64,000 nucleotides of DNA from contig WBMZ01014158.1 of assembly GCA_013400975.1 (NCBI GenBank), positions 1 through 64,000 of the forward strand. The letters run 5' to 3'. The position numbers and the translations under genes are program-made. This DNA comes from Atrichornis clamosus. Taxonomy: Eukaryota; Chordata; Aves; Passeriformes; Menuridae. Under the pieces are notes generated by a model that did no database searches, was not told the origin of the DNA, and saw only the letters and a program-made list of their open reading frames with translations. This document shows positions 46,081 through 58,915 of the stretch, one piece after another; position 1 is the stretch's first letter, and every line of letters begins with the position of its first letter.

Positions 46081-49000
46081 AAGGGAAAGACAGTTTCTCT
46101 CTTTCCATAGCTTTGAAGCTGCCAGGAAGTACATCTTTGCTTCAATTCATAGCAGGGCAATGGCCCAGGGCTGGATGGGGGAAATATTTCTTGATTTCTG
46201 GGACATTCCAGTTCTTCCCAAGCAGTTTTTTATCACTGCTTTGTAATTTCTAATGCATACTGCAGCATTATCATCCAGTTAGCTTTTATCCAATTAAAAT
46301 TATTATGTAGCACTGTATTGAGTGCCTGATTTAATCTTCCAAATACTGTATGCCTCGGGCTAATAGAAAAATCTCACTGATAATCTTTTTTTTATAGATG
46401 TGTGCTCCTTACAGAAAATTGTTCCAGATGGTTATGGATTAATTATAATCGTGGAGAGGTTTTAGAATGTCTGTCCAGTTATTAATGGTTTTATCCACCT
46501 TTTTCCTTATAACTATATAGCATATGTTTAATAGTTTAAGCAGAATTTTAGCAGTTAATTTTTTATTTTTTTTTTAATACTGGGACAAGATTTTCACTGA
46601 AGGGGTGTTACTGCAAATTATCAACAAAAAAGTTTGAAAGGTTTTTTCTTCTGCCCAGTTATGAATATTGAAACATGAATGCTGTTCATCTGGATATGAG
46701 GAACTATTATCTGATACAACATTTGTCTTTCCAGCATGGTTTCTTTCTATAAGTGTCACTGTAGGTCAGAAAAGCACTGATCCCATGGGAATGTGATGAT
46801 ACTCAAGATGTCCAGTTTCAGCTGTGTGAAGAAACCATGCAATGTTTCCAAGCCAGTGCAATATGTTTTCTTTGATTCTTATCCTGAGTCACAGGTTTTT
46901 TTGAAGAACAGTGATAATTAGGCATTTGTAAAACACCTGATTTGTCCATTCATTGCTCACTTCCACTTGGCCTGGGGAGACAGCTCTGGCAGAGTTGTGG
47001 GCAATAAATGGCTTCCTTGTAAATTCAGCTTCTGAGGTAACTATCATTTTTGTAAGAAAATATCAAGAACCTTTAGTAATTTTTTTGCTTTTCGTTGTTT
47101 GAGCCAATTACAGACTTCAAAAAAAGTTATTTTGACGAGTGTTTCATCAAACATTTGTGAAGATTTGCAGCTAACGTTGCTTTTCCAAGTTCCCATAGAG
47201 CTTGGCCAGTCTGTACACTCCATCTAAGGTCAAAATAACCAAAAAAGAATTCTTCCAAGAAGAAGGAATTACATTTATGCTTCTAAACTAGGAACCTAAG
47301 AGAATTTGATGAGACTGGTCTTACTGAAGAGCACGGCTCTAGTTTGGAGTAACACAGCAGACTGAGGAGTCTCCCATACTCAGCCAGGCTTGGAGTTGCT
47401 GAACGTCTCTGCTTTTGTAGACTTTCAGCTTACACATCTTGAGCTGTTGTAGCTTAAGATCTGTAGCCAGATCTGAGATGATGACATTTTGTGAGCTGAT
47501 TTTAGAGTTTCTTACCAAAGCTGCAGGAGTGCAGCTGCAGAGTGGTTTAGCACAAGTATTGAGCAGCACGTGCTGTTGCAGAAACAGTTTTCTTATGTTC
47601 TACCTCCTCATTTCTTCTCCGCTAAATTTCAGCGTGCCTGATCTTGCAGTGAGGAAGTTTAGGGAACTGAAGTGGCACAAAGCAAATGCCCACAAACAGA
47701 AGAAGGGTGAGTTTTCCTCTCTGATCCTCTCAGCAGATGAGCTGGAGTGCTAATGCTGGAGGAGGTGTAAGGGCAGGGCAGGAGGACTCCTCACGACAGC
47801 TGACCAGAGGATGGCTTTGCTATGGTCTTTGAACAGTCTGTGAAGAGAAGCTTTTTAGATATTCCTGAATTTAATACCTCTTTCTGCCACTTGGTCCTGC
47901 GTGTTTTCGGAAGAACACATCCTGTTAATCCCTGAATTTCCCCAGCAAGCTTTCTTTGGCAATAGAAGAAGACAGCGTGAGCAATTTAAAAGAAAAAGAT
48001 TATTAGGTCAAGAAGACAGAAGTCAAATCAAGTCTACTATGAAGAGCAGGCCACATGAGTTATGGAAATGTGGATCCACAGTTTTGTTCTGAGCAGCACC
48101 GGAAACATGAAGTGCAGAGCAAATACATTCAAAATACCAGAATCTGTACAGAAATGAGAGAAAAGGCAGGTGAAAATAGAGAAATGTGAAAAAGGCTGGT
48201 GTTTTTAGGCAGTGATGACAGCAGAAAGGACAGAGGGGAATTGACAGATGAATGAAAGACTGAGAAATTTGATGTAATGCAGTATCCTTGTAGTGGTTAT
48301 CTGAGCTGAGATTTAGGTTTCTCGGGTCATTTGCTAAACTTCTGCTCCACAGGCCTGCCAAAAGGTTTTGAGAAAAAGCATATGGACCCTCCATCTCAAA
48401 GGCAGAATCCAAAGTGCAGCTGATTTTTGCTGCTACTTTGATTTCTCTCAGGATTTTGCAGCTGGAGGTACAGGAAGAGCATCAGTCTCACATGCTGGTT
48501 TCTAAGATGAGAATTCTTTGTTGCTGTTGTTTAGTGAACTAAAATCCTGCCTTTTTCATAACACACAAGTGGATTTGATACTTGTCAACTAATTTATCAC
48601 GTTGTGTCGCTGTGCCATAGAACTTCTCTTTTATGGGGTGTTAGGGGGCCAGCCTGGTGTTTGTCACTGGACTGCAGCACCAGAGCGATGCCAAAGTGCC
48701 TGCACTCTGCTGGAAGTTCAGTCCAGAAGTCTGTTAAAATCCTTACATCGACTTTGCAGCTTAGATTAATCTTTGGAGAAGGAACTTCATTCTAGTTTAA
48801 TGTTTCACTTTCATGAATACTAAATTAAAGCTTATCTCAATTACCCCACTAAACAACAGAAACTGCTACACAGAGCACAGCAATAAAGTAGATTGCATCA
48901 TAACATAATCCTGAAGATAAGAGCATTTAAGGCTTTGATCTGCTTTTTTTTATTTTCTGAAAGTTTCAAGAGAAGTGTAGGTGCAGTTCTGAGAGGCAAG

Positions 49001-52000
49001 AAGTGATCTCTCTCCCAGGAGGAGCCAAGGCAGTATGGAGTGTTAAGGATTTCTTGTTTGTTTTTCAGCAATTTGAAAATCCTTTCAATCAAGAAATCCT
49101 TGATTGGAATGTTCATCTTTAATTTATTTATGGTTACTTCAGTCCAATTCAGTGAACTTGGTTCCTGCTGGAGAAAGGGTGCCAAGGATCATTTTAATTG
49201 AAACGTATTGTTTGCCAGTCTTACTGTGAAATAAAAGAGGAGACATACAGTAAATTACCATAATTACTTCAATATTAAAAGTTCTCTCTGGATTTTGAGG
49301 AAATTATAACCTTGATGATCTGTGAGTAGGTTGAGATATCTGCTGGCAGGATGCAGGGTGCTGAGGGACAAGTGCATGGGCATATTCCAGCTGTGTAGTG
49401 GTTTGGCTTGGAGAGCAGGTGCAGGGTTACAGTCCTTACTCTGTCCTTTAAAATTCAGGACCAGCACATCTCAGAAGATCCACAATGGACTTGGACTTCA
49501 GTTTATTCTAACATTCCCTTTGCTCGGCATGCCTTTGAGCAGGTTGGAAATGCACAACCCATGTCTAAGAATAAGATCTTAACTATATTGCTTTGGAAGT
49601 TTTGTTGGATATGCTTGGACTTGGTTGCACCACAGCAGTGTTGTTCTCTAGGGATTGACATCACCGTGGTCGGTTGAGTCATTGGGAGCAACTTGAAGTG
49701 GTTTCTCCATTTGGCAACCATCCTAATCCTCTTGAGATTGTTCTTTTGTAGAAGGAGGGAAAAAAAAAAACTTTTCATTTTTCAGGCTTTCTTGAACTTG
49801 GATTGAATCTTTCTGTTGGAGAAATTGGTGTCAGGGTTCCCATTGACTTCAGTGGAGCATGCAGTACCAAGCCTCAAAAAAACATTCTGCCATCTGTGTG
49901 GGAACAGACTGCAGAAGGAGAAAAGCTGGCAAGAAAATGTTCAGCTCCTTTCGTGGTGGGGGATGGAGCACTGAGGCAGTATGTTCTTTGGTTTGCAGGC
50001 TTCTGAGCTGCTTCTGGTAAATATACAGATGCCTGTGAGCAGTCCAGTGCCTGCAGACTTCATGTACAGGGAGGTTTGGTGCTTATACCTGTTGATGAGA
50101 GCTTCTGTCAAAACCTTTCTCCTCCCTCATGTGTACAAGGTGCAGTAGCCAGTTCTACAACAGTGTTTCTTACCTGAAAGTGGAAAAAATGATACAAAAA
50201 CTTTGGCCCCTGACCTCTCCTGTGCCATGTGCACGTCTTGGAGCCTGTGAGCAGCGAGCCTTGCTGAGGAAGTGCAAAGTTGAACCTGAGGGAAGACCCA
50301 CCTCATGTTCTCACTGCTAGAAAAAAAACCGAGCCAGGTGGGTCTGATGGGGTAGTGCAGCAACAGACAGGGATTTTCTGCTGCATGGGTTTTCATTCTG
50401 AAAAAGGCAGATATTATGATTTTAGTGTAGCGGAGTGCATAGCGAGTGTCAGGTGGCCGAATCGCCCTGGGAGGTGCTTCATGTGTGCTCCTCTGTCAGC
50501 CCCCGGGCTGGCTCAGCCTGCCACCACAGACTTGGTGTGTGTGTGTGCGTGTGCAGTCCAGTGGTCTTGGAAGTCTGGTGTAGGAAAAGAGTGGTAGGAC
50601 TTTGCTGGGTAATGCACGTTTGGTGGTGCTCACTTCATTTCTTGCTTTGCTTTCAAACTGACGTTTGCTGATGGACTGCAGGGCACGGCTTCACCGGAAG
50701 GGTCGTAGTCAAAAGCCCTTATTTTCCAAAGGGAGGGATGACTGGGAGGTCCTCACATCATTCAGCAGCTCAGGATGATGGCTTACTTCTTTAGCAGCCA
50801 CAGTGTTTAGCAGAAAATTTGGTTTAGATGGATTTTCAGTCCAGTTTAGTAACCGGAAACGAAGATGTCAACCAGTTTACTAAAATAAGACAGAAGTCTT
50901 ACATCTTCCTTGGACAAATTTCCAAACTTCGTTGCAAAGATGTTTGCAGGTGGCAGGCAGTCTTGCAGATCTCTCCATATCCCCCTTCTCTTCTCCCACC
51001 ATGAAGCAAAATGGGAGAAATAATATGTGAGTAGAAAACAATTTGTAGAGAAAAAGAGAACGTTACGTGATCTGCAGAGCCTTGATGCTTTTAATGGTTA
51101 ATGAAGATTTCTTAGGATCCTGTTGGGACGTTAGCTTTCAGCAGTGCTTTGTGAGTTAGCAAAGATGTGAGCAGTAGGACCTGCTCCCTGTGAAGCAGAA
51201 TTTGCACCACATAGGTAAGAACTGCTCCTTGGCAGATTTTCTTCTTTGTGGGACCTGCTGAGGCCCCCATTGCCTGGTGCTCCCTCTCACTCTTTTTTTT
51301 CTCCCCAATGTGGAAATGTGAAACAAATTGCTGCGAAAGTCTCATCAATGTTTATGATTCATCACATTATTCTTCTTTTACAAAGTTCTCTGTTACTTTG
51401 GAAAAGAATTGTGAAAACTCATTCAAAGGAAAAAACACCCGATAAAAGTAGTTCTTTGGAAATATCCCTACTTGGAAGCAAGTTAAAGTGTGGAAGTTTT
51501 CTGGTCTCCTGAAGTGTAGTATCCAATTTCTGAAATGTTTCCAATAGTTTTTTCAGGGAATTCTTTTAAGGGTGGGAGGGAGCATATCTTTAAACACACT
51601 TGTGTCATAAGGGGTTTTCTGCATTTGAGAGATACCTCAGACTTCAGTATAATACAAGTTTAAAAATGAAATTCTGAGTTCATGTGGGTCTGATCAGACA
51701 GAAATACATTTTTTCAGCTTATCTAACTTTTGAATTGGAATTGATTGCCTGTGTTTTGGTGCATTGCTATTTTATGGAGTCACCTGTTTGAAACACAGTC
51801 ACATGTGAGACATGAAAGACTAATGAACTTCTGTCTTGGCAGTGGCTCCAAATTGCAGTTCACTTGAGTAGGCAGGGTTTCAGAAAACGGTTAGTGACAG
51901 TTTTTATTGATAAGTTTTCATGGTGAACTTCATTTAATCTGAGACATTGTTAATATTAGTAATGGACGTAGAAAGTGCCTGGGTTATCTTCAGTCATGTG

Positions 52001-55000
52001 TCCTGCAGGTTGCTGTCCTGAGAGGGCAGTTTTCAGGCTGAACTGTAGTATCTGTGCACTGCAGTAGTGAGGCAGTTCTGATTACTCTGGATGAAGAAGT
52101 TACGAGAAAGAATTGGAGAAAAACATGTATTTATAAATATTTGTCAAGAAATGATTTGTTTTATTTCTTTAGAAAGGAAGTTTCTATCCTATTTTTTTCT
52201 GACACTAAGTATTCTCGGTTTGTATTTTAAAACTATAGTGTATATAACATATATCTCATCCACAAGAACAAGAATTATTAAAAAACATTGCTGTTTGATT
52301 TATAAAGAAAAAAAATGCAGTGTCATCTTAGAGCTGACCTTATTGCTGTACGTATCTTGTTTAAAGGACCAAGACCTGGAAATATAAAACACCGAATGCA
52401 TGTTCCTGTGTTGTTCACAATCAAGAAATGTTACTGATCTGGATGTTTTCTGCAGGTGCCCTCCCTATAGCTTTGTTCCTCACGTTCGCTTTCTAATCTT
52501 CTCCTCTTTTTGAAATTTTATTTTATTGTTTTGAGGTCGACTTTTATTTTAGAACATCAGGCTGTCCGTTTCTAACTTGCAGACTTGCCTGACCTTTTCT
52601 GTACAGCTTTCACTACAGGACTAAACCGTGCGTGCTTTTCTTGTGTGCTGGATGATGGAGCGCAGCCACTGTTGCAGAATATGACCTTGAATTACCACTT
52701 CACGTTCTTGGTGCTAGAGCCTGAAGTGGATTTCATGAAAAGGGATACCACAGCCGTGCGTGTCTCTTGGGGCATGCATACGGCTGAATCTAGCCTCTTA
52801 GATTAATGAATTACCCTTTGGCTAGTTCCGCAGTAAACTCAGGAATGCATAAATTAATTAGATTATGAAATACGAGTTCCCCGGCCTGTTACTTTGTGAC
52901 AGTTCTTGCATGGCCTCAAAGACGACTTTGACATAAAGTAGGTCATTTTGTATATTTGGAAATACTTGAATAGAAAACAATTAGGTTTTTTCAAGTGTGT
53001 TTTCATAGATTTTCTGCTACAGGTTAGGTATGTTTTGTACTGTGGTCTCCTCCACAAACAATACAACTCAGCCACGTGTGTTCCTGTTTGACAGAAAGCT
53101 GTGAGATTTCTTTAAGTCAGGCTTCTGAAAGTAATACAGGTAAGTATTTTGATGATTTAAAATATGCATATTACAGTGCATTTATATTGATTTCTTTGAA
53201 AAGCTGGGGAAAAGGAAATAGTAACTTTGTGCCTGCAGTAATTTTTACAAAGCTGTTACATTCTTTATTTGATGCCTTCAGAATGTTACCCCATCCTTGG
53301 GCAGAAACTGCTGGCACAAGATCTGCTTCTTTCCCTGCCAGCCCTTTTTGAAACATATCATGCTTGAGATAAAATTCACTGTTGCATCTTCATTATGATA
53401 ATAACACAAAAAGAAAGGTCACACTTTGTTGTGTGGTTCTTTGGGGTTTTTTTTAGGGGGGGGGGGTTTCTTTTTATTTCTTTCTTCTCATATTTACCTC
53501 TTAAAAAGAATAGTAAGGCTTGCTCCTGAAGATGCACATCAGGTAGCTGAGTGTTTATGGCAGTCCCTTGGATGCTGGTGCTGTAGGCAGCACGGTTTTG
53601 TTTAAGCACCTCCCTTGTGTATGGGTTGTCTTGTGTGGATCTCTGGTGTTTGAAGTGTTGATGTGACCGAGGAGCTGCTGCCAGGAGAGCGCTCCCTGGC
53701 ATCAGCCCTCTCCCATGGACTCTGCTGTTCTCCTGCAGCTGCAGGAGAACCTGGAAAACCAAACCCAGGCTCTCTCAGCTGCTTGCACTGTCCCACCTTC
53801 CTTGATCTGGTGCCACAGTGCCTGAGGCAATCCTTAAGGACTGAAGTGGGTGGGTGAAATCTTGTATCATGCCTAAAGGAGGAGATTTGTGTTAGTATTT
53901 TAAAACTGCTTTTGGCTGCCTTCCCTCCCCACCCCCCTTGGGAGGACAGCAGGCCTTGCATTTTGTACGTGATATGTTACTTTGAGAAGAAAACACCCTG
54001 TTAGCTTGATTAGGTATTATTCTGTCCCGCTGCTCTAATACTTAACCTTAGTCATGCAGAAATTTGGTTAAAAAGTGCAAACACACAAGCAAAAAAAAAG
54101 CCAAAAAATCCCAACCCCCTGCAAGTCTAAAACTGTTAATTGCTTCTGGTGATGCTGCAGACTAACAGGCAGATGTAGTTTCAACTTCAGCTGAAGCAAA
54201 ATCCATCTGTGAACAAGCTTGTGGTGACATGACAAAGTGGGTTGTGCTGGCTCTCTGTGAATAAAATATTCTGCCTATGGAGAAGTAGAAGTGCTTGTTG
54301 TAAGTGCCTAAAGTGGATAGGGAAGCAACTTAGAAGAGACTGTAAGTCCAGCCCTGTTTACTCTGAGGTTTTGCAGTATGAGAAGCTGGATATCCTCTGC
54401 AATTACACAAGAGAGGCTTTAGAGACCTGTGTGGTAAACTGAATATTCCTGGCAGGGCTCAAGTTTTGGTTTGGTTTTCTTATTGCATGCAAACATATTT
54501 GTGCTATAAAATCAAGGACTTGAGAGGCAGGGAGGAGAACATGTTTGACCATGCAGCCTCATTTCTGCTTTCATGAGCTTCTGCCTTCTCCCTGTGCAGA
54601 GGAAAGCGCTCAGAGAAAGCCTGTGCGAGAGTTCAGTTTGAGTCTGTGTTAAAGCGCGGAGCCCTGGGCATGAATTAGGGTCAAGCAGGCTGCCTCATGG
54701 CTGGCAGCTTTTCTGGATGCTTTAATTATAGGGTAAGTGGCAGTCTTGCATGAAACTCCAGAGAAAAGGGAATTCCAGAATCAGGGAATTTTAAGAGAAG
54801 AGATCATGTATATAGGAAGCTTCATGTGGGTGAACCAACCCAGCTGGTCACTGCACTAAAACCAGCTCATATTTCTACCACCCTCAATACCCAAAGCAAC
54901 TGGGGTGATAGACCAAGAAGTTGCACGTACCCTGCTCTCAGAGAAAAGCAGTTAAGTGCATGTTCTCGTGACCAGGAGTGAAAACTGCAGCAATGTCTTG

Positions 55001-58000
55001 ATCTCTGCCCCCATCTGTGGACAGTGCCTAGAAGTGTCATCATTCTCCCTCTCACACCTGTATGTTTTATTTTGCTTTGCTTTCCTTTCCATAGAATAGG
55101 ATCAGTAAAGAAGGAAAAAAGCCCCAGTGTTGAAATGTTTGCTGGTTTTGCATGTCTAGAGAAAAAAAGAAAGATGACTTAAGAGGACAGCGTTTGCTTC
55201 TTAACATGGAACTTAAGAGTCACTGGATGGACAGAGAGCTTGGAAATGGGAACTAACTGGATGCCAGGATGAGTGGATTGAAGAGGCAACAGTTGGGGTT
55301 AAAGGAGTTGAAAATGGTGGATGAGTTCTGTGGCAGGAAACTCTTGGACAGCAACTCTGTGTACCAGCGAAGCATCTAAGGAGGAAAGGAGGATGTTTTG
55401 TTAGATGGGCCCGAGGAAATAGTGAAAAGAGCAGTATGTGAAACTCCTAGATGAGACTGAGGGTTGGCTCTGATAGCTAGTGAAGCTGGAGCTATTAGAA
55501 ACCAAAGGATGTCATGGATGGATGCGAGGGGATGCGGATGAAGATAACAAGTAGTGTGTCCCTGGAAACTTGTTCTCAGGATTGAATTAAAAGAAAAAAT
55601 TCTCTGGCTAGTTTGGAAGACATTCAGCCTGGGATTATTTATTTAAGATAAGTAACTGGGTGTGGTTTTGAGTTTAGGAATTGATGAGTTTTAAACTTTT
55701 TCCTTTAAACTGCGGGGTTAAGAGGGTATGTGCACACACTCTTCCCAAATGGCAGCTGGACATTAGTGCAAATACCTGTGATGTTATCCTGATGAACTTG
55801 CAGCAGCAGATGTCTGGGACTTGTGGTAGAGGGGCAGAGCTGTTCCTTCTGTGTTGCCTTGCTGTTTCTCATATTGGCCCTTGACAGGAAATTTGGAAAC
55901 TGCTTCAGTGCAGCTAATGTTGGATTTGACTCCCGTAATGCTCTTTGAGCAAGTGAAGGCGTTGCTTGGGCTACAGAAAATGACAGGAAAAGTCGGGATG
56001 CCAGCTAGCCCGGTAGCTTTGCTTCTGTGTGTAGAAGGGCCTGATGGCTGAGCAAGCCAGGATGAAATGGCTGAGCATGGTCAGGCATGACAGGGCACAG
56101 CTGAAGCCACAGAAGTGTGGCAGAGAAGGAAGGGGGTTCTGCTGGCGATGGGAGTGCGCTGGATTGGAGGGATGATGGTTCCTGGGCAGGGGCTGCCACA
56201 GGGACAGCCACGGAGCAAGCTACTGTCATGTAATGTAGAAAAGTTACTGTGAAAACCAGTAATAAATAGGATATTTTTACATGAGGCATGTAGCAAGTTT
56301 GTTCTGCACGTAGCTGTGTGTTTTCCAGGCACAGAGACTGCAAGGCTGAGAACAAGGCCTTGCTTTCAGGGTTGATGGTGCTCGTGTCACGGCTGCTCGT
56401 GTGACACCACTCCTGCTGCAGCTGCTCTGGGGCTCTGCAGTGTCGCTGCTTCCCAACTTGTAGGTTGGAAAGCTTGCAGAGACACTGTGCATGGACACAG
56501 AGAAATAATTATCCTGTCCTTCCCCTTCATGGACATGCAAACGCTTGGAAATAAGTGTAGCACGTCTGCTTGTTGCTGCTCTTCAGTAACACATCCATTC
56601 AAATTTCTGGGAGGCAGAATCTTTATGGATTCTATATATACTTCAGAAAGGAACAGAAATAATTTTTGCTCCAACTGCAGTTTGTTAGTCTGGTGTTGAA
56701 GGCTTGTTTTCATAGTTGAAGCATTGTTTAGTTAGCCTTCAGATGCTATTGCTGCCAAAGGATCTTTTCCACAAGCAATTTTAAGACCCCAGTCTTCCTA
56801 AACACAGGTTATTAAATGTGCATATTCTTTTGTGCTTGAGGTAATTGTTTACAGATCACTTCACTGAAGTGATAAAATCTCTCTTTGTCCATTTACAGAG
56901 GTAAATAGTTACCTGTGCCACATCCGTAAGTTTTGTTTACAATTTTAAAGAGCAGATTGTCTGATAATTTCTGTGAATTGTTCTCAGTATTAAAGGACTG
57001 ATATTATCAGTATAGAATATTCTATGCATAAAGTTGCAGTGTTCACATGGAACTAAACTTGTCCACAGACCAACTTGTTTGGTTGGTTTTTCTTTTTTAA
57101 TTTTCTTTTTTGGGGAAAGCTGTGGGAGGACAGCAGGCAAGGAAAATCTGGATGTAATCAAACTCTATCTGACTTTAAGTTATCTTCTTTAAGTAAATCA
57201 AAGTACTCCAATGATTAAAGTTGCTAAAGGTGCAACTGCCCAAAAAGTCCTTATTTTTGTTCTGTTTACAGCCGCAATTTCTTCTTCACTTCTTTTATCT
57301 GCATGAATGTGCCTTTCTAGCATTTCTGTAATCAGTCTTGGGCGTAGCTTTTAATGCAGATACCGTCACTGACTACCTGAGGCGTACTTCAAGCACAATT
57401 CCAGGTGGTAAATTCCCGTCAGATGCGCAGTGTGTCAGCCCGAGCTGTTCAGTGGCCTGGTGCAGTCTTTGTGCTCTCCCAGAGACTGAGCAGCTTTTCC
57501 TCCTTGTGACAGTAGAGAGCTGAGCGTTACTTTCAAACCCAGTCTGGCTTAAAAGTCGTGCTGTGCCAGGTGCTGAAGCTTAGGATAAAAGGAAGGTTTA
57601 AAAACCAAATGGTGTGATCTAATTTAAGCCAGGATGTCATGAATAGCTGCAGCAAACAACTGAAGGATTAAGGAAAAAGAATAGAAGGAAATGATATGAA
57701 AAGATGTCCACTTCAGACTGGCAATTAAATTAATACATAGCTCTGATTTAAAGCAGTCAGAATTCAAACCGGTGTGGGATGTGATTTGGAGAAAAATACA
57801 AAGGTGTTTGAATTAAAAACTGGCAATTTTTTGCACCTTAATTTTAAAGAGCTTTTTCTTGCCTCGTGACAAGTTGTCTGGCATTTCAAACTGTTAGTGA
57901 AGATGTATACCAGTTCCTGACTATGCTTTACGTTCTCTAGGATACTGTTTTCCTTTCTTTTTTTCCTTTAAATTCATGTTCAGGTGTAACACCACCTTTT

Positions 58001-58675
58001 ATTTCACAAGGGGGGTGCGTGTACATGTTTTTATGTGCTGGCGTGTGCATGTTTGTGTTTCCCATTTTACAGTTTCCGTGGATGGAGCATACTCCATTAA
58101 GAGCTCAGACCATTTGTTACTCCGAATCTTGTTCTCTTCCCTGTGATGATTCTGCTTTTAGAATATACAGGAAAATATCCTGAAGTTCAAGGAGAAATAA
58201 GAATAAATCAGTACCACTAATCCCAATCGTATACATTTATAGTACTTCAAGGTTTACGTATACTTATTTCTGTTGCTATTGTTTTGTTTGTCTAATAAAA
58301 ACTGAAGATGTAAATTGATATAGCTCCACGAATCTCCTACTTGTCAGCTAACCTTGAAAATATTTTAAATTTTATTTGAAAATAGAATAGAAGAAGCAAT
58401 ATTCCAAATGGTCAGAGTTACTCTAGAAGATGAGGGACATAATGAATAATATCAATAGGTGAAATGCTAAGCTTTAAAATTTAAATGTCTTTTAGTATCA
58501 GGGATGACCGTCTCATGATTATGCTCAAGTATTACTTCAAGATTGAACCAAGATGTGCTGAGCATGTGTGACTGGGTAGAGAAACGTATTTATATAACCA
58601 TGTATCAGAGATTGATTTAAAAACCCAAAAAACACCTTTCTTAGAGATTTCAGTTGCATATAATGCTGGTATTTG
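46081..58675. other. Intron 2, middle block
   Basis: 12.6 kb of AT-rich intron. The stretch 46240-46570 is notably AT-rich with TAAT motifs. A hairpin-forming inverted repeat lies at 49083-49109, a GT run at 50536-50552 and the poly-G tract at 53456. No exon or transposon recognised. Confidence 0.5.
53443..53466 (+). repeat. Poly-G tract (G4 then G11)
   Basis: GGGG at 53443-53446 is followed, after a T8A spacer, by eleven consecutive G at 53456-53466. This is the longest G homopolymer noticed in the window. It is prone to sequencing length error and can form intermolecular quadruplexes. Confidence 0.9.
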
Positions 58676-58915
58676 AGTGCTGGCAGAGGTTGTCCAGAAA
58701 GGCTGTGGAGTCTTCATCCCTGGAGATATTAAAAAACCATCTGGACAAAGCCCTGGGCAGTCAGCTCTGGGTGACCCTCCTTGAGCAGGGGAGTTGGACC
58801 TGAGGGTGAAGAACCTGTTCCCAACATCCATCCTAAACCTCCCCTGGCACAGCTTCATGCTGTTCCCATTGGCCACCAGAGAGAAAAAGTGCTTGTCCCT
58901 CTACTTCCCCTTTAA
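58676..58915. mobile_element. Rearranged CR1 fragment with internal inversion
   Basis: Bases 58676-58800 are CR1 3' sequence in + orientation ('ggctgtggagtcttcatccc', 'ggagatatt', 'ttgagcaggggagttggacc'). Bases 58801-58915 are CR1 in - orientation ('cctaaacctcccctggcac', 'gaagaacctgttcccaac'). In the CR1 consensus the second block directly precedes the first, so one copy seems to have had its 3' part inverted. Diverged and non-coding. Confidence 0.8.
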
